Shown here: positions 49,452 through 62,527 of the stretch, in pieces
Numbering within the stretch: position 1 is the first letter of the stretch
Layout of the letters: every line of letters starts with the position of its first letter
NCBI GenBank assembly: GCA_015657535.1
Contig: JADHZB010000983.1
Span: 29,617-93,616, forward strand
Length of the DNA: 64,000 nucleotides
Direction of reading: 5' to 3'
Source: Nephromyces sp. MM_2019
Lineage: Eukaryota; Apicomplexa; Aconoidasida; Nephromycida
Program-made: the position numbers and the translations under genes
Notes under the pieces: generated by a model
The model's input: the letters and a program-made list of their open reading frames with translations, nothing else
The model's database searches: none
Told to the model about the DNA's origin: nothing

Positions 49452-52174
49452 AATAGTGTGCTAGAAACCTTCAACTGTGGGTATCTTATGAACTTACAGT
49501 TTGGGAAGAGTGTAAATATGCGCTAATACACAGTTTCAAAACAGTGTAACAATGTGCTAGTCTATCCGACGCTTGAAGACCAATATTAAGGGACTTACGG
49601 CATTTTTTCACCCCGTAAGCAAAGAGTTGCGAAGTATACTCGCGATTTAAACAGGTCATCGATAAGGAAATAAACGGCAATAATAAATCAAAAAACACTT
49701 CAAAAGAAATCCTAAAACTAGCAGAAATTGCAAAAACTCAAATATCTATACCCACATGAAATTACTATTCATTCAACAGGCTTGCAAAGTGCATGTCTAT
49801 TCATGACTGCCGGCTGGTAAGAAACAGGAGCTCTTGATGCGCGGTTATTGAATATGTACCTCAACTTAACTATATATTTTGCATGAAGTACGGAATGCGC
49901 TAACTTATATGCTCTCATTTTATTTTTTCCGCACCTCTTCCGCGTTCTTTTTGGAATTCTACCAGGGAATTTGATATTTTCATCGTATGAGATACCTTAT
50001 GTGTGACCCCCCCCATTGAATCTCAGGTAAAACAATTATTAGAAAATAGTGTTGGCTTAATTGTTTCAATATTAGATTCTCCGAATTTTCTGAAAAAAAA
50101 AACAAAGAAAAATGCAAGTTTCTATTCGAGCTTTTTGCTGTGTTCACTATATAATTTTTTAAAATTAGCTTTAATTTTATTTTTTAAGTAGTCTAAAAGC
50201 TTAATCTCTCCTGCGAAGAGAAGTATCGTACGTAGAAAGCCTATAAATCTTGCATTTGTGGTAAAATTGATAACAAATTTTGCAAATAATAGTTTATGGG
50301 AAGTCCGTTCTGCAGTGCTTTGTCGCGTCTGCCGAAGCGCTAATTTTCAGGGGCATTTTTGGCTGACAAGACTCAAAGACATCCACGTACACAGAACAGG
50401 CGCATACACATTCAATCACGCTCACGCAAAAATACAGACACACCTCATACTCACCGAAAAATGCAGATACACCTCACACTCGGACACACCTCATACACAA
50501 ACCCTCACGCTCACCCACACACACTCTCACATACACGTACATACTCCGACACACAAAGCCACACACACCTAGGCCCACTTACACACGCATCGACCCACCG
50601 ACTTACACCGACCCACTCACACACTCAAAAGGCGTTTCGAGAAAAGGTACTGGCAGTTTAAAAGCAATGCCGCTATTAACCCCAATGGGGAACACACCTG
50701 CGCAAATAATCACTACACCCACAGGAAAATCTGCAGTCCTAACTTGGCTGCACGCCATCGCAATGTGCTTGGATATTGTATACAGAAAATCATGTTCTAT
50801 ATCAATTAGAAGACTACACTAGTCGACGCGGCAACTGCCTAATGCTCTGGTATATATGTTTTTGATTGATACCAAAGCTTACTAGTACTTTGGCAGCGAA
50901 ACAGCCTTTTATATGTCTACTAAATATTCTCGGAGAGTATATTAAAAATAACCGTTGCTTACTTTGTGCAGCCCCCGACCTTCGCTGCAAAAAGTGAAGA
51001 GGAGGAGGAATTCACACTCTTTCATTCAAGTGGTTTAAGCAGCAAAATCCAAAGAATTTCCTGCTTACTCCTCAGTATAACTTGGCGCATAGTATGCAAT
51101 TTTTTGCTTAGTTTGTTCCGCCATATATATGCTTTAAGTGCTATAAAGACTGGTATACCACACACCAGCAGCTATTTGCATCTCAACACACTGATGTAGC
51201 AGCGCTTCATAGCTCAATAAAAGCATTTTGCAGTATATGCATGAGGGCCTACATCTATAAAGTATATGGCGTTAATTTTGAAGTTCAGCCCTTGAGAAAG
51301 CGCTTGCTTAGTGGGAAGATGATTCCTTCATAAGGAGGAAAAGAGCTTTTTACTTCTGATTATTTCTCCATGGATGTATAAACTTGTTGTTATGCATATT
51401 TTTGAGCTGCTATAGCGTGTAGTATTCATTGATGAAAGTCTGGGTGGCTTTTGATATGTAAACTAGTGAATTTCGTTGTTTTTACTGGGTATACATGCCT
51501 GTGATTGCCTCTTAAAAAGGGTAGCTATGGAACTACAGCTTCTGCAAATCAAGGCAGATTATACTTAATTTACGACGAGTCGATGCGTCATTTTGACAAG
51601 TTTTTGCAATGATGAGGAGGTGCAAGCTCTCTCGTTAACCTTTCTGATGTCGCAATGTCTGCGAGAAGCTCATTCTCTGTCATTAGATGGTTTTCTTGGT
51701 GCATAAATACGTGTTTTTATGGCTTTTGTTGTTTAATATTAGGAGTATCACTTAATACCAACCCTTTGCACTGATATCTTGGCTAAAAACGTTTTCACTT
51801 GATAATAAGAAGCAAAGCTAAAAGATGAGTGAAGTTAGCAGGTAAAACAGGAAGAAGAGCCGAAAAATGTTAAGCTGCTAGTGCATCTAGAAGCCTCTTA
51901 TCTTTAGCACCTTCATATGATTGGTGGTCTTCCTTAGGACGGCATATGATAGGAACAATATGCGCTAAAGAAGGGAAAAATATGCGAAGATATTGAGAGT
52001 ATTCATGAGAACCTCTTTGTATCCTGTTGCATCACGAGCTCCTACACTAAGCGAATATTTGTTTAAGGCTCTTTTGCTGGCGTTTTTTTTTGTGAAGACA
52101 ACACTTGCGGGAAGCATTGAAGCTTCATATGAGGCCAGGGGAATATGTTGTAGGGTTGAGTTTTTAATGTGAAA
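49452..52174. other. Divergent interval between unknown minus gene and SEC22
   Basis: Promoters for both neighbours should be here. The stretch 50390-50630 is rich in CA dinucleotides and degenerate CACAC repeats that translate into His/Thr strings. A plus frame after an acceptor at 50968 (QPPTFAAKSEEEEEF) and overlapping plus and minus frames at 51540-51710 look protein-like but have no partners. Confidence 0.45.
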
Positions 52175-55100
52175 ATGTGTGATTTGACGTTTATTGCAAG
52201 AGAGAGTGATGCTTTGCTTTTGGTTGAAAAAAGCAACGAACTACAGGATGAAGAAGCATCATACAGGAGGAGGAAAAATGCCGTGATCATCCTCCAGCGA
52301 GTCAAATCACTTACCCCGCCTCGGGGAGTCATAAATGATAATGGTGACAGCTTCCAGTAGGTTTATTTCATCTTTATGTGGATTTTGAGTATATATCCTT
52401 TTTTTATGATGAGTGGTATATGAATGTTGAGCGTTGTTTTTGTGTGTATATGTGTATGCGTTTTCTGTGATTTTATGATATCTTTTTCGAATGAAATGCT
52501 GCTTTTAAGGCGTGGTTTTCTGTATTTTTGCGATGAATGCCGTTTTCTTTTAGTTGCGAAGTTGGATTGTAATTTTTTGAGTGATTTGCTTGTAGCTTAC
52601 TTCAGGGAAGTTTTCTTCTTGCCAATTTTTACCTGAAGGTCGCTTTTTAAAACGAAAGAATCGCTGTGTTTGTGTGTGCGAAATGAGTTGAGCTAGCTAT
52701 TTCAATGTGCACCATGGGTTTTACCTCATTTGTCCCATTAAATGTGCTTCTCTCCTTATTTTGTTTGGCTTTTCATGATTGTTTCTGCATAACAGAATCT
52801 CCAGAATGAAAAAACTGGCAGTCTTTATTTTCGTGGCTTTAAAGGCCTAAAGAAGCAGTTTTTTCAGGCTTTTATTCAAGGAAAAAGCTTAAAGTTTTCC
52901 CGAGTAAACCCTAAACCCTTTTTCCTACTGCTGTAGCACATTTCTGATACTAGCAAAGGATCCTTTTCCCCATAAATATAGATTAGCAAGAAAAAGAGTG
53001 CCACAAGGCCATCTTTAGTTGTTTATAAGCGGCTAATTTCGCATTGCCTTTAATGTATAAGCAGGCACTATTCAAAACCTAAAACAAATGAATAAAGAGG
53101 CAGTTTTTTCCTTATGAAGCTTTATTTCTTCTTTTCATGCAGTAATACTACGATTTCTTTGCTTTTGCTGCTACTCTATCATCCTTTCAGTGCATTCACA
53201 CACACTCATCTCCTTTTCATCTTATATACCTGTTTCTTCCTTTAGCTACCTCATTGCGTCTGGAATTCTATACTTGACGGTGACGGATTCAATGTATCCA
53301 GAGAAGCTTGCAGTTTGCTTTCTCAATGAAATACAACAAGCTTTTGAAGACAGGTTGAAGACTGAGTTCGGTCCCACCGCCAATCATGCTGAGCTCATCA
53401 GTAAACTCCAAAGAGCGTACTATTTCACAAGATTTGGTAGGATAAATTTTGAGCTCAGATGCTGTAGAAAACGCTTTGGTAGGCCTGTGGGTTGCTTGTA
53501 TGTGTGTGTAATTTGGAGGGCTTGAAGGGGGTTCTGGAGTGCATTGCAGCTTGGAGCAGGTAAAAAATCCTTATTCCAAAAATTGTGTGTGTGTGTGCAG
53601 AGAAACTTTTTATCTTTGGTATTTTTTCTTTCATTTTCTATATTTCTCTTTGGGTCGCTCATTTTCCGTCAGTCTGTAGGGTTTGCCTACTTTCCCTTTA
53701 GAATTAAGTCTATGTATATGTGTGTGTGTATGTTTTGGTTCATTTCTATAGTTTTTTCTTGATAAATTCTCTCTCCCTCACTCCTTCTTTTTTGAGTAGG
53801 ATACTGCTTGTGTTTTTTTCTTATGCAGATCGCTTTATCGAACAGAAGAGGAGGGAATACCAAGATATGCAATATCCAAAGTCTATGCAGAGACTGAATG
53901 TTTCCCTGAATGAAGTACATAGCATTATGCATGAAAACTTGCAAAGCATCATGAAAAGAGGAAAAAAGATAGAGGGTACTGCGAAATTCGCTTTTATTGT
54001 GAGAATTTGCGGAATTTGTATTGATTTTTCCTTATTGTAATGTGTGTGTGTGTGTGGTGATGAAGATTTGATGTTTCGCTCTTTGTTGGTTAGTGTGTGT
54101 GTCGTTATCATGATGGTGTGATATTTTTTTTTATAAACTCCCTGTTAGTGAGCTGCTTATTTTTTGGTTTTATATCGGATGTATGCATGCCCTTTTATGC
54201 TGCTATTGAGATATGTGTGCCTGCTGTGTTTGATGCCATTTCATGTGTGTGTTTTTCTGATGCATGGCTGCTATACTGAATGCCATTTGGTGTGTGAATT
54301 TTCCTCACGCTTACTGCTTACTCTTTGCACTGCAAAAAATCATAATAAAACTAGTCATTTCTCCGAGATTACTTCCTCTTCTTGCTAATTCTGAATCTTC
54401 TTCTCACTGTGTAGGCTACTCTTGTTCTCTTTGTTTTTCCAGTCATCACGCACTCGATGCTCCATTTCATGATGAACTATCTATGTGTCTCTGAGAGAAG
54501 CCCACTGGCCACATCTCTGTGTGTGTGTGGAAAAAATTTTTGCTTTATATTTTTTTGGTTTTTACTTTTAAAAGGTTTTTTTGCTGTCTTTTAGCTATCG
54601 CAGTGGAAGCTCAAAATTTTGCAGATACTACGTCAAAGGTAAGCTGAAAAATCCGCAAAGCTTCAAGAAAATTCGGTTTTTTGCGGGTTTTTTACGGCAT
54701 TTTTGCTTCTTACATCTTCGCTATGAAACTCCAGTGAGAAGATGAGCAGTGAGGGAGAGTATGGAAGGCGAGAGAGAAAGAGGAAAAGATAGCTGTATAG
54801 ATACCATAAGGAATAGAGATCGAACAAAAATTTTATCCTTATTATCAACTCCAAGGCGAGAGAGAGAAAGAGGCCAGCAAAATGAGACAATTTGCTCTAC
54901 AGAAAGCTGCTGCTTCGTTTGTTTCTCTATTCCAAGCGATGATTTTGATATGGAAAAGATCTTTTTAGCTTTTTAGGATGCAAACTTGGGTTTTTTTAAG
55001 GGTGCATGTTGGAGTAGAACGAGCGATTTGTCTACGCTCTGATGATGCTTTACACAAAACTCCCAATTTTTGGTAATTTCGCAGCTTTTTTCTGGTTCAT

Positions 55101-55861
55101 ATATCATAATCCCTCTTTTGTGTAAATATGCTGCTGACTACCCATGAAAAAAAAGCACATAGTGTCACCAAATCATTGTGGCTTAATAGAAGGCGCATCT
55201 TCTGTGGAAATTTTGAGTTTTGGTAGTCAAGTAAGCGCGATATAAGCGTAGAGGAGGGTTTTTACTGTTGATTTCATGAAAAAAAAGGTGCAGAATAGGA
55301 AGCTGAAGTGTGTGTTGATGCATCTTTCGTGATAACGCTAGTCTGCGTTCAGAGTGTGTGTTGCGCCTTTTTTTTTGTACCTACTCTGAATCTCTAGTAT
55401 GATTTAGTAACATATTTGTAGAGGCGTGTGTGTGGTTTTTTTTTTGTGTTTTCAGTGTATTTTTGTTGTGTGCGTTGAGGAATTTACTGAGATATTGATG
55501 GGTTTTGCTGTCAGTCATTCTATTGCTTATTCATTCGTTCATACTTTGGTGTCCACGGGGCGTGTCTGCGTCTTCTTCATTGATTGGAAGGATTTGGGCT
55601 CATTCTCTCGCGCTTGTTATTTGCTACTTTTTCTTAGTTGTAAGCCTGAAAATCGCGTGTTTTTATCTTTTTGACATTGTACAAACGTGCTATCGGTACT
55701 GAATTTCTTATATATCCCCTGTGTGTGCGTAATTTTTTTTGCAGTTCAAGAAAGCATCTGCAATGATGCTGTTCAGGATGAGGATGAAGAAATATCTACC
55801 GTTGTTGTTTCTATTTATCTTTGTAATTGGCGCTCTTATACTTTGGATTTTCTTTATGTGA
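52175..55861 (+). CDS. SEC22: SEC22 R-SNARE (longin domain, ER-Golgi vesicle fusion), 5 exons, complete
   Basis: Vesicle SNARE that drives ER-Golgi fusion in both directions. Exons on plus: 52175-52356, 53246-53436, 53829-53975, 54595-54638, 55745-55861 (TGA). All GT-AG and in phase; 226 residues against 215 in human SEC22B. The N-terminus MCDLTFIARESDALLL begins a longin domain, which continues with FHYLIASGILYLTV (human FHYIIEQGVCYLVL), YPEKLAVCFLNEI and RFDRFIEQKRREYQD. The SNARE motif runs from LNVSLNEVHSIM through IMKRGKK, where the Arg is the zero-layer residue that defines R-SNAREs, to FADTTSKFKKAS. A single C-terminal membrane span (YLPLLFLFIFVIGALIL) follows, ending three residues before the stop after WIFFM. 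The start is the ATG at 52175; an in-frame GTG just upstream is not needed. Confidence 0.95.
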
Positions 55862-57244
55862 TATCTCTTTGAAAACTGTGAATTCGCTAGGGCCTTATGT
55901 GGTAGAAAAAGGTGTCTTTTTCATCTTTTTTGGACCTCTTAGTGCCTTCTCTCTACCTGTACTCTTCCACAATATCAAGTATGAAGCCTCATCCTCAAGT
56001 TTTTCATTGTTAATGGAGTTTTCTATGGTAAAAAGCCGTGTTTTGGAAGTGTGAAATGCGAAGTTATACACTCTGCCATTCCTTCAAGTTTCTTGGACTT
56101 TTACTCAGATGAGTGGCTTCCCACTCAAATCAAAGATCATGAGTCTTGTGGAAAATTCTTGTGACCGTCGTGGTTCGTGCCTTGAAGAAGCGTTTGGCTG
56201 TGTGACATATTTTTGGCTAAAGCACTTCGGCCCTTGCTGCTGACTTTGTGTTTTTCCAGTAAAGGCAGGAAAAAATAGTCGCCAGTGCCTTTGTTTTTTC
56301 CGTTGATTTGCTCTATATATAGAGATTTTTGCTGGTGTTATGAGGAAAGTAGAAACAGGAAAAAAGGCATAGTTGCTCCTCTTTTCATGCGCTTTTACGA
56401 TTTCAACTGTGTTGCTTTAAGTTATCTGGGAGCCTAGGTGCTTTCTGAAAAACGAAAAACCTCCGTACACTTTCAGCCTTCTTAGAGCTAATGGATGGTG
56501 TGCTAGAGTGTTTGTTCTGTATGCACCTTTTCAGCCACTTTGTAGTGTGTTATTCTTTTGCGTACCCGTGATATATAAACCAGCCTCTAGATACTGTAGA
56601 TGGTATGCCAATTTCTCTTGCTGGAAATACGAGATAAGGGAATCGCATGATTCTTAATATGTATTATGTTTCCTTACTATATAAAACATCTTCTTTGCCG
56701 TTGAACTTCAAGGCATTGTAAACGTTTCAAATACAATAGTATTTTGGTATTAACATCGCGGATTCTGCTTTATACACGCATATATCCTTGGCGGCTTGAA
56801 AATGGCTGTTTCATGAGGAGTTCTGATCCTCAGATAGTCTAAGTCATTAGACTTTGTCTCCCTACATAAGATTACTTCATATTATAGGGAAGAGTAATGA
56901 ATTTCTTCTAAGATACCTCACGCGAGACTACACACGCGACACTGCAAATAAGAGACTAACCTTAAGAGACTCCACATAAGATACTGCACGTAAGAAAGTG
57001 CACACATGAGACTACACACTAAAGGCAAAGCATAACAGACTCACACACACCATACTAAACACACTAGACTGCACACACAAGGCTACAAACTAAAGAAAAA
57101 ACCTTTTATCGTGGAAATTTGAACAATAGAAAGAATTCACCAACTACCTATTCAAGCTACCTAATAATATCTTGAATTTTATTTATGGTCTCGAGTACCC
57201 GATCACCGAGTCGTTCTCGCTGGGATTGATATCCTTGTTGAATA

Positions 57245-57485
57245 GTTGTAACCACTATATGGTAACTGAGTATCTTTGTTAAAACTCCGGCAAAGATAGT
57301 ATATTCGTAACCTGTGTGTGTGATAACTGAGTGAGAATCACTGCTAAGGCTCCAGTAAAGACAGGATCTTCGTAGCTACTCTGTGATAACTGAGTATCTG
57401 CTAAAACCTCAGTAAAGATAGAATCTTTGTAGCTAGTCCTCAGTGACTCAGTGAGCATCACTGTTCACTCTACAGTAAGGGTGGA
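57245..57485. repeat. Degenerate tandem repeat of about 60 bp, roughly four copies
   Basis: Units share AACTGAGTATC or AACTGAGTGAGAATCACTG, then AAA(C/G)C(T/C)(C/T)(C/A)GTAAAGA and ATCTTCGTAGC. In one minus frame they give a repeat of the form S-Y-x-D-x-x-F-T-x-x-L-A. The frame is open for 60 codons from an ATG at 57461. Coding status is undecided. Confidence 0.65.
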
Positions 57486-59559
57486 ATAGCCGTACTCGGA
57501 TGATAAACTAGTTATACCAAGGTCAAGTCGGTGACAAGGAGTACCAATAAGTTCTCAAACTCAGTGATGATACTACTGCTAACTTCTTGGCTGCCTCTTG
57601 CTGATATATTCCCCTATGTTTGTATAGTTTGCAAAAAGCTGTAGGATAACACCTCCAGTTCTTCTAGTACACACAAGCAGGTATGCTCTAATACAAGCTA
57701 ACTTGTGGAATGGGTCACTGGGTGGGTAAGTACAATTACTGCTCTTCTTTTCTGCACTAATTACAAGCTTCTGTCTTGTTAATTATAGGGTTTAACGAGT
57801 AGTTTCAAAGTCGCAATTATACTAGTATGCATTTTGTTTGTTTGTAAAATGTTAAGATTCCCAATCTATTTGATTTTATTATTTAGTTTGTTCATGCACC
57901 CTTGTTCTTCCTGTTAAGAGTAGGATTATTGTACCCTGTTAGTCCTCATTATCTAGCTTTAAACTATTTAGTTCTTTACTCGCACAAAATAAAGTAAAAC
58001 CTCCATGGGCTGCTACATCTTTGTCAACAGCAGCTCTTGTAGCATGTCAAACATCAACTCTGTCATAACTTGCACCGCATCCCACAAAAAGGTTGTAATC
58101 ACTCCTGGTCTTGGATACTTTACAAAGTGTTGAATGACTTTTGTACATTCGTAAGAGTTTGGCAGTTCTTTTGATGGTATCTATTTGGGGGGCATTCCTG
58201 AGACCTATCCATAGTTAAAGTAGGCAAAAAATGTGTGCAAAATATTGAAGTTTATGCTGAAGATGCTGGAAGTGGTAGTATCAAAAGGCTATATTTCAAG
58301 ATACCTTAAATATACACTCTATTAACGAGAGGCAGACTAACTGAACAACTTTAGAATGCAGAAAAACATATTTGCAACGCTATTTTGTATGAAAGAGGCT
58401 GTTGAGCTAAACTAACAAGGAAGGAACTCCGCTTCTTCTCTGGAAATTCATGCAAGAAGAACCAGCAGTCTACTCATCCCAACAAGGAAGAAACTACCGT
58501 ACCCCTAGAAATTCTCCCTTGTGAGTGAAGTTCAGTCATCTACACCCTTCTAAAAAGCTCACCACTCTTTGAACTTTTGACAGCCTAATTTAGAAGAAAC
58601 CAGGGAATGTAGCACAGACTAAGTATTGGATTTATTAGGTTTTCCGGCTGACTTTGTGTCTTATTTCCTGCATGAACGCGACTTTATGCCTCTAGCTTAC
58701 TCTTTCCAGCTAGACGGCATTAGTCTCAAGTCATGAAACAGTGGTACTAGGCTCTGTAGTCTGGCTTCCAAGCATAAAAAAAAAGCAGATTTGATTTTGC
58801 GTATTGGTTCAAACCTCTGGTACACACGCCTTTTTAGCCCGCTCGCATATAGTATACAAAAGTTAGTCAATGCATCTCCTCTTTGGCGTAAAAGCTTTTA
58901 AAGCCCTGAATTAGGTTTTTTACCGAATTATAAAGGGAATTTGAGTATCACGGCGTTGTAGTTAATTATCGCACATGATTTTGCTCACTACAAAGTTTGC
59001 ACCAGTAAACAGCAAACAAGTTGATCCCCGTTATACCTTTAGAGGTCACTCGTGAAATGATGCGATTTTAGCCTATTTAAGTGGGGAACCGCAGCCTGTT
59101 TTGCAGACTGAATGGCAGAGACAATGCAGGTGTGCCTAACATTCTGGAGAGTCGCAGATGACTCACTCCTTATGAAGAAAACAACTAGAAGTGGCAGTGT
59201 TTGAAAGTGAGTGGTCGCTCTTGTCATTGATAATTTTTTTAGTTTCTGTTAGTAGCAGTGTGTTCACGCGTAAAAATTGGCAGTTTTTTACAATTAGCTG
59301 CTTCCTAAAATCAACAGCCTCCTAAAATAATGAAAAATATGAATCATCACATTGAACTTCTGTGAAGTTGCGTGTGCGAAGTTGGAAAATGTACGAAGTT
59401 CGAGGATGTGGCAGAAAATATATACAAAAAAAATTTACCCAAATGCTCTCTCCTTCACATGATAGCTGACAGCGGCTGCCGTGCCGCTATCGCAGTTTAC
59501 CCTGGGGCTTGCATGTAACTGGCTCAATAAGAGCTGGGATCCTCCTGTCTTGCGCACAC

Positions 59560-59775
59560 ACACACATCCCCACACGCCAGACACACACACACAGACACCA
59601 ATAATCGTGCATACACAGGCACTTGCGTAAACACTGCCGCCTACACACACACAGACGCCAATAGACGCACACAGACACACGTAGGCGTAAACACACACGC
59701 TCCCGCTAGCACCCTGCCACACACACGCACCCACACACCAACACACACGGACACACACACACAGACACCCACCTA
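59560..59775. repeat. CA-rich degenerate minisatellite
   Basis: Blocks of CACACACACAGAC alternate with short unique spacers such as GCCAATAGACG, over roughly 215 bases. Frames here translate into Cys/Val strings on the minus strand and are low-complexity artefacts. Confidence 0.85.
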
Positions 59776-60284
59776 ACATAGGGTAGCCACTTCTATGCCA
59801 CCAAAATTTGGGTGATAATAACACTGTTATCAGGTGTATGCACACCCCCGGTATCTCCTTTGATGTGAGCACTGGATTTTTAATTATGCTCGAGTAATCT
59901 GCCGCTACACGTTATAGTCGCCTGCCAAACCCCCTTTTTTTCTTCCATTTTCTCCGCGCAAAAACCGTTAGTTGAAACTGGGAGGGAGGTAGTAATACGC
60001 AACTTTTGATAGTTGCTGTTAAAGTTTTGGTTTTAATCTCTTGCTGAGTAAGTTGCTGGTGTTTTCTTGTGAGCTTTGGCGATTAACCTGCTCTTTTTGG
60101 TATCTTCGGGAAAGTATATCGCTTTTATACAGCTACATATATACAATGGATATGGGAGGATCAAAAGAATGATTTCCGTCATGTAGTAGCTCCGAGTTTG
60201 CCAGTGAAGAGCTACAAATTCGTGGGTGTTCATTTGATGTGGGTAGTTGGTATTATCTGCTTCTTTTTATTTGGGTTTAGTGTG

Positions 60285-60850
60285 TAATGTTCATTGTAAG
60301 TGTGTGTGCAGTTTTTGTTGTAAGTGCGTGCGTGTGGTATTAATTTTAATTGTGTTTGTGTAGTGTTTGCTGTAAGTGTGTGTAGTGTTCACCTGTTTGT
60401 GTGTGTAGTTTTCATTGAAGTGTGTATGTGGTGTTCATAGTAAGTGTGTGTGTGTTTCTTTGTGTTGTCCATTATGTTGTGTGTGTAACGTTTATTGCAT
60501 CATATCGCTTGTGCATGTATGTTTCCATGTATTGTTCATTGCAAATGTGTGCGTATTTTTTTGTTACTGTCTAATATATGTATGTGTTTCTTTGTAGTGT
60601 TCATTTTGCAGGTGGTGTGCATGTTTTCTTGAAATGTTCATTATGTTGTATGTATAGTGCTCATTGTGTCGTATCGTGTTTGTGCAGGTGTTTCCTTAGT
60701 AATTCTCACTATATGTATGTGTACCTTTGTTTCTTTGTAGCGCCCACTGTAAGTGAGAGTGTGTGCGTGTTCATTACGTGACATTCTGTGTGTGTTCCTT
60801 TTTCGTGTTCCTTTCAGGCATATTGTGTGTATCATTCGTATTTTATAGGT
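60285..60850. repeat. GT-rich degenerate tandem repeat with GTTCATTGTAAGTGTGTG units
   Basis: More than ten diverged copies of a 30 to 45 base unit, roughly TAGTGTTCATTGTAAGTGTGTG, run head to tail on the plus strand. Each conserved unit contains GTAAGTGTG, which looks like a strong splice donor. Confidence 0.8.
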
Positions 60851-61731
60851 GTTTCTGTTGGTTTATTGCTTGCTATAGGCTGATATCCCCTTTAGATAAG
60901 ATGCTTTTTCCTTGCTGCTTACTATCCACAGTAGTATGAGCGATTCTAGAGCATTCTATACTGTTTGTGTCCCTAAGAAGTGCTTTGAAGATACATTAGT
61001 GGTGGAAAAGGTATATAATGAGACAAGAATATCTTCTGATTCTCGTCCGTGCACACAACACACAAATATGGCAGAATGCTGCTGAAGGTCCGGGAGACTC
61101 AATAGATGTTTTTTGTGTGTGTTTCTATAACCACAAGCATACAGACGCAAACGCATGCATACATACAAGTTTACGTTCACAAGTGCATACGTACACATGC
61201 TTATACTCATAGACACGCTTATACTCACACACGCGCTTATACTCACGCACACGCTCGTGGTCACATTCACACTCAAGCACATACATACACAATGTTTTTT
61301 TCCCTAATCTCCCTGCTTTTCAGATAGAAGGGTTACACCTTGCTAGAACTTGAGGCACACACACACATATAGAGATACAGGAAGAAGGAATTAGTTTCCT
61401 CTACATACTTTGGATATGCTCTTTTTATATGATCAAATGGATAATGAGGTAATACCCTATTGAAGCTTGTTAGCTCACACTCTAGCGAACTATCTGCGAA
61501 GCTAAGCATTGCTAGTATCACTAGGAGGTGGTAGTTTTAGTGTGTTAAACTTGAATCTTCAAGCCGGTCAGTCCATAGAATAACTTGTCACACGCACAGT
61601 TGAAGCAGAGGCCTAGGCTGGCGGATAGTATGAGCTACAGGAAGTCTAGGCAAAGCAACTTTTTCCTCTCTGGCTTATTAATGAGTGTATATTCACACAA
61701 AATCTATCGAGTTTTGGCCGAGCGGAGCTGC

Positions 61732-62527
61732 TTAGCATGAGTATGTTGCTGGCGCTAATGCCAAGAATTCCGTGAGATCGTCAAGAGTATCATATCCCTT
61801 CTGTACACACGCTTGATCACGTATTGAGCTAGTCAATCTTTGCTCCGCCAGCCTTGTGCTGATGAAAGCTTTTTGATGACATTATACTGAGGTGTGCTGA
61901 AACGCACGCACACACACATACATGTTACATACACAGCACACACACAGTTTTAGCTGCTTTTCGGCTTCAAATGGTTACTTGTTGATAAAGTGTGTATTTT
62001 TGTGTGTGAATGTATCGTCTGCCTAGAATGGGTTTAACACAGAGGTAATGTTTGCAGGCTAAGAATCTGCAGAGCATACGGTGTATATGTACGCTGTACT
62101 TGGTGTATGTAGTTGGTACTCTGCTAACCTAGCCTTTGAGGGCTGCTTTTTGTGATTTTAGAGTGTGTGTGTGCGTGTGTGTGTGTGTGAAGTTTTCTGC
62201 TTTGCTTGAAGATTTCAAGACTGAAGGATTCTCAACGTTAAGGTCGTGCCTTCTTCCTACTATGCTTTCTATTCCTCTGCTGTAGTTTTTAGGAGCTTAT
62301 CTGATGCTTCATGCCTCGTAATCGTATACATGGTACACGCACAGCCTGCAATATGCAAGGTATTTCGTTCGCCTTGTAGGTAATATGAGAATGTTTGTAT
62401 AGTACAGATGCTAAAATTGCGTATGGAAACCCGAATTAGGCTTCTTTCTAGTCATTGCACACACACAACTGCGTGAAGGCATCAGCTGAAAGACTGCCTT
62501 AATTTGTTCTTGTAGAAACCGTGATAA
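61732..62527 (-). CDS. Low-confidence minus-strand exon pair, unknown protein
   Basis: Two frames fit together in phase: 62527-62470 (LSRFLQEQIKAVFQLMPSR, after ATTAG and before GTTGTG) and 61868-61732 (FISTRLAEQRLTSSIRDQ, then TLDDLTEFLALAPATY, ending at TAA). An alternative partner for the first exon is a terminal piece after a CAG at about 62342. Further left, minus frames at about 61521 (ECELTSFNRVLPHYPFDH) and 61090-60955 may be additional exons or belong to another gene. No family is recognised. Confidence 0.28.

Larger units (their letters stand above)
55862..60280. other. Downstream of SEC22: repeat-rich interval without a secure gene
   Basis: A 44-codon plus ORF with true ATG (56109-56243; MSGFPLKSKIMSLVENSC, then Cys-rich CLEEAFGC) follows SEC22 and may lie in its 3' region. 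Between 56900 and 57070 short units such as TAAGAGACT recur. A minus frame at 57674-57545, between an AG acceptor and GTACTC, reads KNWRCYPTAFCKL then EAAKKLAVVSS and is a possible exon. The segment 59560-59775 is CA-rich. Confidence 0.4.

Noticed and set aside
50258..50661. Plus-strand frames of about 100 codons rich in His and Thr
   Set aside because: Low-complexity translation of a CA-rich tract; no splice partners or homology.
51540..51710. Protein-like frames on both strands near 51.6 kb
   Set aside because: About 40 codons each, mutually overlapping and without partner exons; frames this short are common by chance.
59435..59872. 145-codon minus frame rich in Cys and Val
   Set aside because: It runs through the CA-rich minisatellite and its length comes from the repeat rather than from coding selection.
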